From positions 2,046,001 to 2,110,000 of the forward strand of contig NZ_CP040814.1 in assembly GCF_019443965.1 (NCBI RefSeq): 64,000 bases of DNA. The letters run 5' to 3'. The first letter of the stretch is position 1; the number at the start of each line of letters is the position of its first letter. A model generated the notes under the pieces. It saw only the letters and a program-made list of their open reading frames with translations, did not search any database and was not told the origin of the DNA. Of the stretch, positions 25,231 through 33,767 are shown piece by piece. The DNA is from Salinibacterium sp. M195 (GTDB lineage Bacteria > Actinomycetota > Actinomycetes > Actinomycetales > Microbacteriaceae). The translations under genes were made by a program, and so were the position numbers.

Positions 25231-27663
25231 ATGACTGATCTGTCTCCCGCCGAACGATTCGCTGCGGCGAAGAAGCGCCGCGGTTACCCTGTGCTCGAGG
25301 CATTTCGTGCCAGCCAACGTTTTGACCTTGACGAATTTCAAATCTTGGCCTGTCATGTTGTCGAAGATGACAAGAGCGTTCTAGTCGCGGCGCCTACCGG
25401 CGCAGGTAAAACGATCATTGCCGAATTTGCCATCTACCGGGCAATGCAACTCGCCGGCCCGAAAGTTTTCTACACCGCCCCGATGAAGGCGCTCAGCAAT
25501 CAGAAATTCCAGGAGCTTGTCGCGGAGTACGGTGCGGAAAACGTTGGTCTTCTGACCGGTGATACTAACGTCAACGCTGGCGCACGGATTGTTGTCATGA
25601 CGACCGAAGTTCTGCGGAACATGCTCTACGCCAAGTCTGACCTGCTGCGCAATTTGAGCACCGTCGTCATGGATGAGGTCCATTTTTTGGGCGATCGTTT
25701 CCGCGGCGCTGTCTGGGAAGAAGTAATCATCCATCTGCCAGAGGATGTTCGCATGGTGTCCCTCAGCGCCACAGTGTCGAACGCTGAGGAGTTCGGTGAC
25801 TGGCTGCAGGCGGTACGCGGCGATACCGAAGTTATCGTCTCAGAAGAGCGCCCGGTGCCTCTCGAACAGCATGTTCTCGTCAACAGCAAGCTCGTCGACC
25901 TCTTCGACTCTTCTGGTCTTGCTGCCACGAATCGAGTGAACCCAGAACTCGTTCAGATGGCTCGCTTTGGCGGTCGCAGCCAGAGCGTCGGCAACCGGCG
26001 CAAAAGCAGTCGTCACGATTCGCGTGGCGGTCGCCCGGCCCGCGCCAGAATGGATCGCGCGGATGTCGTCGCGATGCTCGCATCCAAAAACTTGGTGCCC
26101 GCCATTTTCTTCATCTTCAGTCGCATGGGCTGCGATCAGGCGGTGAATCAGGTTCTTCGGGCCGGCGTTCGCCTGACGACAGTGCAGGAGCGGGACGAGA
26201 TCCGCGAGATCGTCGAAGCGCGGTGTCGCACTCTGCTCGACGAAGATCTCGGCGTGCTTGGCTATTGGGAGTGGCTCAATGGCCTCGAGCGCGGCGTTGC
26301 CGCTCACCACGCTGGCATGTTGCCTGCCTTCAAAGAGGTCGTCGAGGAGCTGTTCCAGAAGAAACTCGTCAAAGCCGTCTTTGCTACCGAGACTCTTGCT
26401 CTGGGCATCAACATGCCTGCGCGCACGGTTGTGCTTGAGAAGCTCGAGAAGTTCAATGGTGAAGCGCGCGTTCCGATTACTCCGGGGGAGTACACGCAGC
26501 TCACCGGCCGTGCAGGTCGTCGAGGCATCGATATTGAGGGTCATTCGGTTATCCAGTGGGTTGACGGTTTGGATCCGCAAGCAGTGGCTTCGCTCGCATC
26601 GCGTCGCACCTACCCCCTGAATTCCAGCTTTAAGCCGACGTACAACATGGCGGTAAACCTGATTGAACTATTCGGTCGGGAGCACACTCGTGAGATCTTG
26701 GAGTCGAGCTTCGCGCAGTTCCAGGCAGACCGCGCAGTCGTTGACCTGGCACGTAAGGTTCGATCTCAGAAGAACTCTCTTGAGGGTTACGAGAAGTCGA
26801 TGAAGTGCCACCTCGGCGACTTTGCGGAGTACTCTCGCATTCGTCGCGAGTTGAACGATCTCGAGAAGAAGACCTCGCCGAAGAATTCTCCCAACGAGCG
26901 GGCTGATCGCGATCGACGCCAACGTAAGCTCGCCAGTCTCCGCAACCAGATGCGCAAACACGACTGTCACGCTTGCCCTGAACGTGAATCGCACGCGCGC
27001 TGGGCTGAGCGTTGGTGGCGACTCAAGCGTGAAACTGATCAACTCAGCCGTCAGATTCAGGCGCGCACGGGGGCCGTCGCAAAGATCTTCGACCGCGTCA
27101 CCGATGTGCTCACCGAGCTCAAGTACATCGAACCCGGCGCCAACGGTGAGATGACGCTCAATGAGCACGGCCGAGTGCTAAGACGAATTTACGGTGAACG
27201 GGATCTTCTCGTCACTGAATCGCTTCGTCAGGGCTTGTGGAAAGACTTGGATGCCGCATCGCTGGCCGCAATCGTGACGACGCTCGTGTACGAGCCTCGC
27301 CGTGATGAAGGCGACCTAAGCGACCGCTATCTTCCGCGAGGTCCGTTCCGCGAAGCCTTCGACAAGACGTCGACGCTGTGGGCGCAACTTGATGATCTTG
27401 AACGGGATAATCGCCTCCCTGGCAGCCAGCCGCTCGCTACCGGGCTTGCCCTTGCTATGTACCGATGGACCAACGGCGCCAACTTGGATGCTGTGCTCGA
27501 CCTTGCCGACATGGCCGCCGGAGACTTTGTCCGCTCCACCAAGCAAGCGATTGACCTTCTCGACCAGCTTTCAGTAGTTGCGGATGGTGATGTCGGCAGG
27601 ACTGCGCGTAAGGCTCTCGATGGCATCCGGCGCGGAATCGTCGCATACAGTTCTGTCGCTTAG
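25231..27663 (+). CDS. helY: DEAD/DExH-box RNA helicase HelY
   Basis: Ski2/Mtr4-like superfamily 2 helicase of 810 residues, thought to unwind structured RNA for decay or processing. Walker A APTGAGKT is near residues 53-60, Walker B MDEVH near 149-153, and SLSATVSN is motif III. LALGINMPARTVV and QLTGRAGRRGID are motifs V and VI. After the helicase core come a coiled, charged insertion with a C-x-x-C pair (HDCHACPERE) and a C-terminal DSHCT-like domain. It follows tatC as in mycobacteria. Its stop is 9 nt before lnt. Confidence 0.94.
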   Translation: MTDLSPAERFAAAKKRRGYPVLEAFRASQRFDLDEFQILACHVVEDDKSVLVAAPTGAGKTIIAEFAIYRAMQLAGPKVFYTAPMKALSNQKFQELVAEYGAENVGLLTGDTNVNAGARIVVMTTEVLRNMLYAKSDLLRNLSTVVMDEVHFLGDRFRGAVWEEVIIHLPEDVRMVSLSATVSNAEEFGDWLQAVRGDTEVIVSEERPVPLEQHVLVNSKLVDLFDSSGLAATNRVNPELVQMARFGGRSQSVGNRRKSSRHDSRGGRPARARMDRADVVAMLASKNLVPAIFFIFSRMGCDQAVNQVLRAGVRLTTVQERDEIREIVEARCRTLLDEDLGVLGYWEWLNGLERGVAAHHAGMLPAFKEVVEELFQKKLVKAVFATETLALGINMPARTVVLEKLEKFNGEARVPITPGEYTQLTGRAGRRGIDIEGHSVIQWVDGLDPQAVASLASRRTYPLNSSFKPTYNMAVNLIELFGREHTREILESSFAQFQADRAVVDLARKVRSQKNSLEGYEKSMKCHLGDFAEYSRIRRELNDLEKKTSPKNSPNERADRDRRQRKLASLRNQMRKHDCHACPERESHARWAERWWRLKRETDQLSRQIQARTGAVAKIFDRVTDVLTELKYIEPGANGEMTLNEHGRVLRRIYGERDLLVTESLRQGLWKDLDAASLAAIVTTLVYEPRRDEGDLSDRYLPRGPFREAFDKTSTLWAQLDDLERDNRLPGSQPLATGLALAMYRWTNGANLDAVLDLADMAAGDFVRSTKQAIDLLDQLSVVADGDVGRTARKALDGIRRGIVAYSSVA

Positions 27664-27672
27664 GCTCGTCAA

Positions 27673-29241
27673 GTGATGCCCCACAAACCTGTTGCTGTGC
27701 TGCCCCTGTGGGCAGCAGTCCTTACCGCACTCGTCTCCGGTCCGATCTTGGATGCCGGCTTCCCTGACAAGAGTGTGTGGCCGCTCACGTTTGTCGGTAT
27801 CGCCCTCGTTCTGATCGCTGCGCGAGGAAGAAGTATCCGCGGTTCATTGCTCGTTGGCTTCTTAGCCGGTGCAGCATTCTATTTCACGCATATTCAGTGG
27901 GCTTCGCTTTTCTTGGGGCCTGTTCCGATGTCGGCACTCTCGATTCTCGAGGCGCTGTTTTTTGCGGCCGGCACGCTGGCGATTACGTTGGCATACCGCT
28001 GGCTACCGCGAGTTTTCGGTACAAACTGGGGCTCAGCGGTCGGAATCTCGTTCGTGGTTGCCGGACTGTGGACTGCTCGCGAAGCGTGGTCCGCCGTCTG
28101 GCCGTACGGCGGATTTGCCTGGGGCCGAGTATCACTTTCGCAATCAGAGAGTCCGCTGGCGACTCTCTTCGCTTGGCTCGGGGTCTCCGGCGTTAGCTTT
28201 GTCATGGTGTTCTTTATCGCTTTGGTCCTCGCGGCAGCGGAACACACCTGGACGCGCTATCGCGAGCTTCCGCTCGATCAGCGGTCTCACCACAGTGCGC
28301 GAGGACTGCGCACTACGCTCGTCCCGGTCGCTGTTTTCACTCTCCTGGTTAGCGTGCCCGCCTGGAACGTAGAGACCGATGGTTCGCTTCGCGTTGGTGC
28401 CGTTCAAGGCAACGGGAAGGCCGCTTATTTCGATGAACGGGAACGCGGAGATCTCCTCGACGCTCAGTTGACGGCGACAGAGCTCATTTACGGCGAGGAC
28501 CTCGATCTGGTGGTGTGGCCCGAGGGCGGTACCGATGTTTCGCCTCTCAGTAATACCTACGCGGCAGCCGCCTTCGAATACGTCACTGCTCGGGCAGGGG
28601 CACCTCTTATTTCCGGAGACATCACTGAACGGGATGGCAACGTCTACAACAGCCAACTTCTCTGGATGCCGGGGGAGGGTGTCGTTGACATCTACGACAA
28701 GCGGCACCCGGTTCCCTTCGGCGAATACGTTCCTAATCGCGAAATTTGGGCGCAGTTCGCTCCGGACCTCATCGGACTTATTGGGCGCGATTACGCGTTC
28801 GGCACCACCGATATGGTGTTCGACGTCAATGGTGTGACGGTTGGCGTAAACATCTGCTTCGACATCGTCGACGACCAGATTCTCACCGAAACGGTGGAGC
28901 AGGGTGCACAAGTCATCATTGCCTCGTCCAACAATGCCGATTTCGGTCGCACCGACGAGAGCGCACAACAGCTGGCGATGGCCCGGGTTCGTGCACTCGA
29001 ACTCGGACGCAGCGTCGTCAACATTTCCACTGTTGGCTTGAGCGCGATCATCGCCCCCGACGGAAGCACAATCGCGCAACTACCGTGGTACACCGCTGCC
29101 GCGATGATCGACGATGTTCCCTTGAGCAACACCATCACGCCCGCCGTTGTGGTGGGTCGTGAATTGGAATGGTTCGTATCAGGAATCGGACTTGGCGCGC
29201 TCATCATCGCCGCTTTTGCCGCTCGGAGAAGGAATGCCTAA
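27673..29241 (+). CDS. lnt: Apolipoprotein N-acyltransferase
   Basis: Membrane enzyme that adds the third acyl chain to lipoproteins. About six to seven N-terminal transmembrane helices (to about residue 225) precede a nitrilase-like domain. The catalytic triad fits Glu in VVWPEGGTD, Lys in YDKRHPVPFGEY and Cys in GVNICFD. A last transmembrane helix ends the protein. The length of 522 residues is usual. Start is GTG at 27673 or ATG at 27676. The gene overlaps ppm1 by 8 nt; in M. tuberculosis the two activities are fused in one protein. Predicted clients here include the FKBP, YHYH and DUF305 lipoproteins. Confidence 0.94.
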   Translation: MMPHKPVAVLPLWAAVLTALVSGPILDAGFPDKSVWPLTFVGIALVLIAARGRSIRGSLLVGFLAGAAFYFTHIQWASLFLGPVPMSALSILEALFFAAGTLAITLAYRWLPRVFGTNWGSAVGISFVVAGLWTAREAWSAVWPYGGFAWGRVSLSQSESPLATLFAWLGVSGVSFVMVFFIALVLAAAEHTWTRYRELPLDQRSHHSARGLRTTLVPVAVFTLLVSVPAWNVETDGSLRVGAVQGNGKAAYFDERERGDLLDAQLTATELIYGEDLDLVVWPEGGTDVSPLSNTYAAAAFEYVTARAGAPLISGDITERDGNVYNSQLLWMPGEGVVDIYDKRHPVPFGEYVPNREIWAQFAPDLIGLIGRDYAFGTTDMVFDVNGVTVGVNICFDIVDDQILTETVEQGAQVIIASSNNADFGRTDESAQQLAMARVRALELGRSVVNISTVGLSAIIAPDGSTIAQLPWYTAAAMIDDVPLSNTITPAVVVGRELEWFVSGIGLGALIIAAFAARRRNA

Positions 29242-29959
29242 CGTCATCGTGGTGGTGCCCACCTATAACGAGATCGAGAACATTGCGGCGATCATTGGTC
29301 GACTCCGGCAGGCAGTCCCTCGCGCTAACGTGCTGATCGTCGATGACTCGAGTCCAGACGGAACTGGCGAGAGAGCTGATCAGTTGGCCGCCACAGATCC
29401 TGGCGTAACGGTGCTGCATCGCGCCAAGAAGGAAGGCCTTGGAAAGGCCTACCTTGCCGGTTTCGAAGTCGCTCTCGAACGTGGCTATGAGTACATCGTC
29501 GAGATCGACGCCGATGGGTCGCACGATCCGACGGATCTTCCCGCCATGATCAGATTGGCGAAAGCCGGAAATGATCTGGTCATCGGTTCGCGTTGGGTTG
29601 ACGGAGGCTCGGTAAAGAATTGGCCGTGGTTCCGCCATAGTGTCTCGCGCGCCGGCAACGCCTACGCGAGAGCCGTTTTGGGGTCACACATTCACGACCT
29701 CACCGCGGGCTACCGGGTGTTTAGATCGAGCGCGCTGCGGGATTTGGGCCTCAACGGCGTTTCGTCACAGGGGTACTGCTTTCAAGTGGAATTAGCCTGG
29801 AACTTGGAACGTGCGGGCTACCGAGTGGCAGAGCATCCGATCACATTCGTTGAGCGTTCAACGGGCCGATCCAAAATGCATGCAGGAATTGTTGCAGAGG
29901 CACTGTTCAGGGTCACCGGCTGGGGGCTATCGGCAACCCTGAAAACAGTACGACGTTAA
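29234..29959 (+). CDS. ppm1: Polyprenol monophosphomannose synthase
   Basis: Family 2 glycosyltransferase that moves mannose from GDP-mannose to polyprenyl phosphate, supplying mannose for lipoglycans and protein mannosylation. IVVVPTYNEIENI (4-16) opens the GT-A fold, VLIVDDSSPDGT follows, and EIDADGSHDP near 92-101 contains the D-x-D metal site. The 241 residues cover only the soluble catalytic domain. The start at 29234 is preferred to the in-frame upstream ATG inside lnt because GGAGAAGG lies just before it. It overlaps rbpA tail to tail by 4 nt. Confidence 0.94.
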   Translation: MPNVIVVVPTYNEIENIAAIIGRLRQAVPRANVLIVDDSSPDGTGERADQLAATDPGVTVLHRAKKEGLGKAYLAGFEVALERGYEYIVEIDADGSHDPTDLPAMIRLAKAGNDLVIGSRWVDGGSVKNWPWFRHSVSRAGNAYARAVLGSHIHDLTAGYRVFRSSALRDLGLNGVSSQGYCFQVELAWNLERAGYRVAEHPITFVERSTGRSKMHAGIVAEALFRVTGWGLSATLKTVRR

Positions 29960-30321
29960 GCGCCGATCTTTTGCTGACCGCGACGGGCCCGCAAGAAGTC
30001 GAGACGCTCCTGAAGAAGTTCTTCTAGTTCCGGACGCGTACGACGCTCAAGGAGCATGTCCCAGTGGCTGCGGGGAACCTTGACGTCAACCTCATCGAGT
30101 TCGACGAGCTGACCTTCACTGTCGAGGAGAATTCCCTCTTGACCGGTCTTAGAGTCCTGCCACTGCTGCGGCACCTCGGCATCAGACGAGAACATCACCT
30201 CGAAGGTGCTTCCATCGACTGATTTGTATGTGCTCTTTTTCCGCGGGGAAAACTCGACACCCTCTTCGCTCTGTAGGCTCTGGGTACCAAGTCTCATGCC
30301 GCGCAAGCTGCGATCTGCCAT
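29956..30321 (-). CDS. rbpA: RNA polymerase-binding protein RbpA
   Basis: Actinobacterial transcription factor that binds the principal sigma factor and the RNA polymerase beta subunit and stabilises the open complex. MADRSLRGMRLG is the N-terminal tail, FEVMFSSDAEVPQQW is the core domain, and SHWDMLLERRTRPELEELLQERL is the sigma-interaction domain. The length of 121 residues is normal. The protein has no cysteine at all, so the zinc site reported for some homologues cannot exist here. It is conserved beside ppm1. Confidence 0.97.
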   Translation of the reverse strand: MADRSLRGMRLGTQSLQSEEGVEFSPRKKSTYKSVDGSTFEVMFSSDAEVPQQWQDSKTGQEGILLDSEGQLVELDEVDVKVPRSHWDMLLERRTRPELEELLQERLDFLRARRGQQKIGA

Positions 30322-30449
30322 CGTGTGGCCTCCTTCAATTCGCGGTTTCTACAAGTAATAGACCCTCTTGCTGAACGAATGCTTCCAAGCGCGCAGGGTT
30401 CACAGCGAGTTGTCAGTCTTTGACAACGATTTCGCTGCTTAGTCGTGGA

Positions 30450-31247
30450 TTAAGCGCTGCCTGATTTGGCACGCGAGGCCACGACTTCGAGGGCCAAATC
30501 TGCTCGATCAGTGACGATTCCATCGACTCCGAGATCGAGCAAGTGACGCATTCGTTGCGGTTCATTAATAGTCCACACATGCATCTCGAGTCCGAGAGCG
30601 TGCACACGCTGAATCACCCGCTGAGTGGTCACCCGCAACCCTAGCGCTTTCTCAGGCACTTGGAGGGCGACTAGCCCGGTGAGCGCTCGACGCATTGCAG
30701 GAGAGACTCCAGTCTTAGCGCTCATCAGGGCGAGCAAAAACTGGCGCGCCGAGGCGGAACTAGCTACCCCAGGCAACTGCGCGGCCGTGGCTGCGCGGCG
30801 CTTCTCATCAAACGAAGTCACGAGTACTCGCTCGATTGCCTTAGCCTCGCGGATAGTCCGCGCTGTGGGTGCGACAGCTCCCCGCGACTTCACGTCGATG
30901 TTAAAACGTGTCTCAGGAAAAGCGTCAAGTGCTTCAGCAAGCGAACAGAACCCCTGCCCCTCCCCAAGGTCGATCCGACGGAGCTCGGCCATTGTCAGCT
31001 GCTCGACCTTGATATCCCGGCCGGCGACACGAAGGAGACTCGGATCATGTGCGACCACCGAAACTCCATCGAGGCTCGCGTGCACGTCTGTCTCGATGTA
31101 TTGAGCTCCGATTGCGACGGCCTTCGCAAAGGCGAGCATCGTGTTTTCGGGAGCGTCGAGCGCAAGCCCTCGGTGCGCGAGCACGCGAGGGCTTGCGGGG
31201 GAGAGGTACGACGACTTATCGCTAGCGCGCGACTGGTCCTTTGCCAC
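30450..31247 (-). CDS. Glycerophosphodiester phosphodiesterase
   Basis: GDPD-family enzyme hydrolysing glycerophosphodiesters to glycerol 3-phosphate and an alcohol. The core motif LAHRGLALDAPENTMLAF near 23-40 holds the catalytic His-Arg and Glu, and YIETDVHASLDGVSVVAHDPSL follows with the metal-binding E-x-D and the second His. The C-terminal VWTINEPQRM and GVDGIVTDRADLAL close the TIM barrel. There is no signal peptide, so it is probably cytoplasmic. GTG at 31247 with GAGGGA 7 nt upstream is chosen over the TTG at 31265; it overlaps the SPFH gene by 26 nt and is likely co-transcribed with it. Confidence 0.93.
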   Translation of the reverse strand: MAKDQSRASDKSSYLSPASPRVLAHRGLALDAPENTMLAFAKAVAIGAQYIETDVHASLDGVSVVAHDPSLLRVAGRDIKVEQLTMAELRRIDLGEGQGFCSLAEALDAFPETRFNIDVKSRGAVAPTARTIREAKAIERVLVTSFDEKRRAATAAQLPGVASSASARQFLLALMSAKTGVSPAMRRALTGLVALQVPEKALGLRVTTQRVIQRVHALGLEMHVWTINEPQRMRHLLDLGVDGIVTDRADLALEVVASRAKSGSA

Positions 31248-32136
31248 TAAAGAATCCCTCACCAATGCCCTTGAGTGCTTCCGTCAATTCAGACGGGATG
31301 ATCCACATCTTGTTGGAATCACCTTCAGCAATCTTAGGCAGCGTCTGCAGGTATTGATACGCCAGCAGCTTCGGATCGGGATCGCCTTCATGAATGGCCG
31401 CGAAGACGGTCTTGATGGCAGCAGCTTCACCGTCGGCGCGCAAGACTGCTGCCTTCGCCTCACCTTCCGCTTCCAAGATTGCGGCCTGGCGTGAACCTTC
31501 AGCTTCAAGAATCGCAGCCTGCTTGGTTCCTTCGGCGGTAAGAATTTGAGCACGGCGGTCGCGCTCGGCTCGCATCTGCTTCTCCATCGAATCTTGAATG
31601 GAGAGGGGCGGGTCAATGGCCTTAAGTTCAACTCGTCCGACGCGGATGCCCCACTTGCCGGTGGCTTCGTCGAGTACGACGCGCAGTTGCGAGTTGATGT
31701 TGTCGCGGCTCGTGAGCGCTTGTTCGAGGTTCAACCCACCGACCACGTTCCTGAGGGTTGTCGTCGTAAGTTGCTCGACAGCTCCCAAATAGTTTCCGAT
31801 CTCGTACGTTGCGGCTCGGGCATCCGTTACTTGAAAGAAGACAACGGTGTCGATCGACACAACCAAGTTGTCTTCAGTGATTACGGGCTGCGGTGGGAAC
31901 GATACGACTTGTTCACGCAAGTCGATGAGGGGCAACATCCGGTCGATAAAAGGGACGAGGATGTTGAGCCCTGGCAGTAGAGTCTTGCGGTACTTTCCGA
32001 GTCGTTCAACAACTCCGGCGCGTGCCTGCGGCACGATACGGATCGCACGGAACAGTGTCACGAGCACGAAGATCGCGAGGATGACGAGGAGAATTACCAC
32101 AAAAATCTGGCCTATGAAGCCAGCTGGATCGATCAC
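31222..32136 (-). CDS. SPFH/band-7 (stomatin-like) membrane protein
   Basis: Membrane-anchored SPFH protein of the QmcA/stomatin type, 304 residues. A single N-terminal helix (about 8-29) precedes the SPFH domain (30-200: VVERLGKYRKTLLPGLN, VSIDTVVFFQVTDARAATYE). A long helical coil with repeats of ILEAEGSRQAA follows. It overlaps the NfeD gene by 4 nt. NfeD and SPFH proteins are standing partners in bacteria and are linked to membrane microdomains and quality control of membrane proteins. Confidence 0.94.
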   Translation of the reverse strand: MIDPAGFIGQIFVVILLVILAIFVLVTLFRAIRIVPQARAGVVERLGKYRKTLLPGLNILVPFIDRMLPLIDLREQVVSFPPQPVITEDNLVVSIDTVVFFQVTDARAATYEIGNYLGAVEQLTTTTLRNVVGGLNLEQALTSRDNINSQLRVVLDEATGKWGIRVGRVELKAIDPPLSIQDSMEKQMRAERDRRAQILTAEGTKQAAILEAEGSRQAAILEAEGEAKAAVLRADGEAAAIKTVFAAIHEGDPDPKLLAYQYLQTLPKIAEGDSNKMWIIPSELTEALKGIGEGFFSGKGPVAR

Positions 32137-32738
32137 TTTTCTTCCTTTCTCGGCGATTTTTTGGTCGCTCGGGGCTTGGCAGGATTGGGCTTGGCGGGAT
32201 TGGGCTTGGCCCGATCAGCTTTGTTGGGGTTCGGGTTGGGGCTGCCTGCGCTGAGGTCAACGGCGCCGGGTTTGGGTGGTTCGGGCACAACCACAGCGAT
32301 AGCGCCCTCAATCGAAGAAACAGCGACGCGTGTGCCAACGGCCATGGCGGCTACGGGGGAGACAGCGTCGACACGTGCGGTCCAGGTCTCACCGTTGTCG
32401 AGCTTGACCTCGCCAATTCCGTTCGTAAAGGGCCCTGTGACGCGCCCTCCTAGTTCATACAGCGCGTCGACGTTGCTTTTTGCGGGATCCGCACCTTTGT
32501 CAAGGTTCATCAAGAGCACGGGTCTGAGCGTGAAGATGAGGAGGCCTGAGATGGCAGCGGCGAGTGCGACTTGTAGCCACCATGGCCAGCCGAGCAGGTT
32601 CGCGCCTAGGCCACCGATGAGTGTGCCGGCGGCAATCATAAGAAAGGTGAACTCAAGCGTGAGCACTTCGATCACGATGAACAGCACGACAAGGGCAAGC
32701 CACAGAATCCACAGGTACTGGGTTAGATCAACGAGCAT
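32133..32738 (-). CDS. NfeD family membrane protein
   Basis: Partner of the SPFH protein, 201 residues. Three N-terminal membrane helices (about 8-27, 31-50 and 55-73) are followed by a small OB-fold domain (GGRVTGPFTNGIGEVKLDNGETWTA) of the NfeDC type. The protein ends in a Lys/Pro-rich tail with tandem NPAKP units. ATG at 32738 with AAGGG upstream is chosen over longer in-frame starts. No serine-protease domain (NfeD1b) is fused, so this is the short form. It probably shapes membrane domains with SPFH. Confidence 0.88.
   Translation of the reverse strand: MLVDLTQYLWILWLALVVLFIVIEVLTLEFTFLMIAAGTLIGGLGANLLGWPWWLQVALAAAISGLLIFTLRPVLLMNLDKGADPAKSNVDALYELGGRVTGPFTNGIGEVKLDNGETWTARVDAVSPVAAMAVGTRVAVSSIEGAIAVVVPEPPKPGAVDLSAGSPNPNPNKADRAKPNPAKPNPAKPRATKKSPRKEEK
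32172..32216. repeat. 15-bp tandem repeat in nfeD 3' end
   Basis: A 15-nt unit beginning GGGCTTGGC occurs nearly three times in tandem (32172, 32187 and 32202) with one or two base changes. It encodes five-residue NPAKP repeats in the NfeD tail, stays in frame, and may vary in copy number. Confidence 0.8.
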
Positions 32739-32828
32739 TGTGCTTGCGCCCTTCATCGTTGCGCTGTTCGACAAATCTTCATTGCCGACGCTAGCACTTA
32801 GATCAGAGCATGGCGCGGCTTTGACCGC

Positions 32829-32834
32829 TAAAGT
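32829..32834 (+). promoter_or_regulatory. Probable -10 box of leaderless promoter (SDR gene)
   Basis: TAAAGT ends 6 nt before the GTG at 32841. Confidence 0.4.
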
Positions 32835-32840
32835 CGTAGG

Positions 32841-33617
32841 GTGAATAGCGATAATTCGAATCCTCTGGCAGCCCACTCGCTCGATGGCGCTCGCGCGCTG
32901 ATCACCGGTTCATCGCGGGGGATTGGGGCCGATACAGCCGCCTACTTCGCGCAGGCCGGCGCCCGCGTTGCGATCAACTATCGCAACAAGGAGGCTCGCG
33001 CCCTTAAGTTGGTTGCACAGCTCAACGAGACTGATGGATCTGCTATCGCCATTGGCGCCGACCTCACTGACCCTGAGACCGTTTCCGTGCTGTTTAACAG
33101 GGTGAAGGCAGAGTTCGGCGGCCTTGAGATTCTGGTGCTCAATGCATCCGGCGGTATGGAAGGTGGCATGGCTGAGGACTACGCCATGCAGCTCAACCGC
33201 GACGCCCAGATCAATTTCTTGAAGGCTATGATGCCGCTGCTGCACGAGGGTTCGCGCGTTGTTTTCGTGACGAGCCACCAGGCGCACTTCATTCGTACCG
33301 TTGAGACGATGCCCGAATATGTGCCGGTTGCCCTGAGTAAGCGCGCCGGGGAGGATGCCCTTCGTGCGTTGATTCCCGAGCTTGAGTCTCGCGGCATCGG
33401 CTTCGTCGTTGTCTCGGGCGACATGATCGAGGGAACTATCACGGCGACACTTTTGCAGCGCGCAAACCCTGGTGCGATCGAAGCTCGCAAAGAGGCCGCT
33501 GGACGGCTCTACAACGTCAGCGAATTTGCTGCCGAGGTTGCTTCTGCTGCGGTTGAACCGGTCCCGGAGAACAACACACGTTACGTCGGCGACGTTTCGG
33601 ACTTTCTCAACAAGTAA
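32841..33617 (+). CDS. SDR-family protein lacking the canonical Tyr
   Basis: Short-chain dehydrogenase/reductase fold, 258 residues. The dinucleotide motif ITGSSRGIGA is at residues 21-30, NASGG at 101-105 and the usual Ser site in VTSHQAHF (Ser145). In place of Y-x-x-x-K there is YVPVALSK (160-167): the residue four before Lys167 is Val163, and the nearest Tyr is Tyr160, seven before. Catalysis by the standard mechanism is therefore doubtful, although similar actinobacterial proteins seem to share the pattern. The gene is divergent from nfeD. NAD(P)H binding is likely; the reaction is unknown. Confidence 0.85.
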   Translation: MNSDNSNPLAAHSLDGARALITGSSRGIGADTAAYFAQAGARVAINYRNKEARALKLVAQLNETDGSAIAIGADLTDPETVSVLFNRVKAEFGGLEILVLNASGGMEGGMAEDYAMQLNRDAQINFLKAMMPLLHEGSRVVFVTSHQAHFIRTVETMPEYVPVALSKRAGEDALRALIPELESRGIGFVVVSGDMIEGTITATLLQRANPGAIEARKEAAGRLYNVSEFAAEVASAAVEPVPENNTRYVGDVSDFLNK

Positions 33618-33732
33618 CTAGCACGCCCAAGCCGGCGCGCTGAGCGCTTGCTTTTCTGGCGCTGGTGACCTTCATCGCGCGAGTCGTCTAACCGTCGCGG
33701 TCGTCGTTTCGAATAATTCTGTCGCCACACCT

Positions 33733-33760
33733 TTATAGGTGAGTATTTACTCTCCTATAA
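33733..33760. promoter_or_regulatory. 28-bp operator-like palindrome over the promoter
   Basis: Inverted repeat with 13-nt arms (TTATAGG-t-GAGTA / TACTC-t-CCTATAA), a TT centre and one mismatch per arm. It overlaps a TATAAT at 33756-33761 that lies 6 nt before the ATG of the ArsR-type regulator, so binding there would block transcription. Confidence 0.75.
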
Positions 33761-33761
33761 T
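33756..33761 (+). promoter_or_regulatory. Consensus -10 box TATAAT, leaderless start
   Basis: TATAAT ends 6 nt before the ATG at 33768. The transcript would begin at or next to the start codon. Confidence 0.6.
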
Positions 33762-33767
33762 CGCTGC

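Noticed and set aside
25840..26580. 246-residue minus-strand open frame inside helY
   Set aside because: Antisense to a helicase core with clear motifs; no own signal.
28144..29079. 311-residue minus-strand open frame inside lnt
   Set aside because: Fully antisense to a well-supported enzyme gene, with shadow-type composition.
32172..32216. Possible CRISPR or mobile repeat
   Set aside because: The 15-bp units are in frame, without spacers, and encode NPAKP repeats of NfeD.
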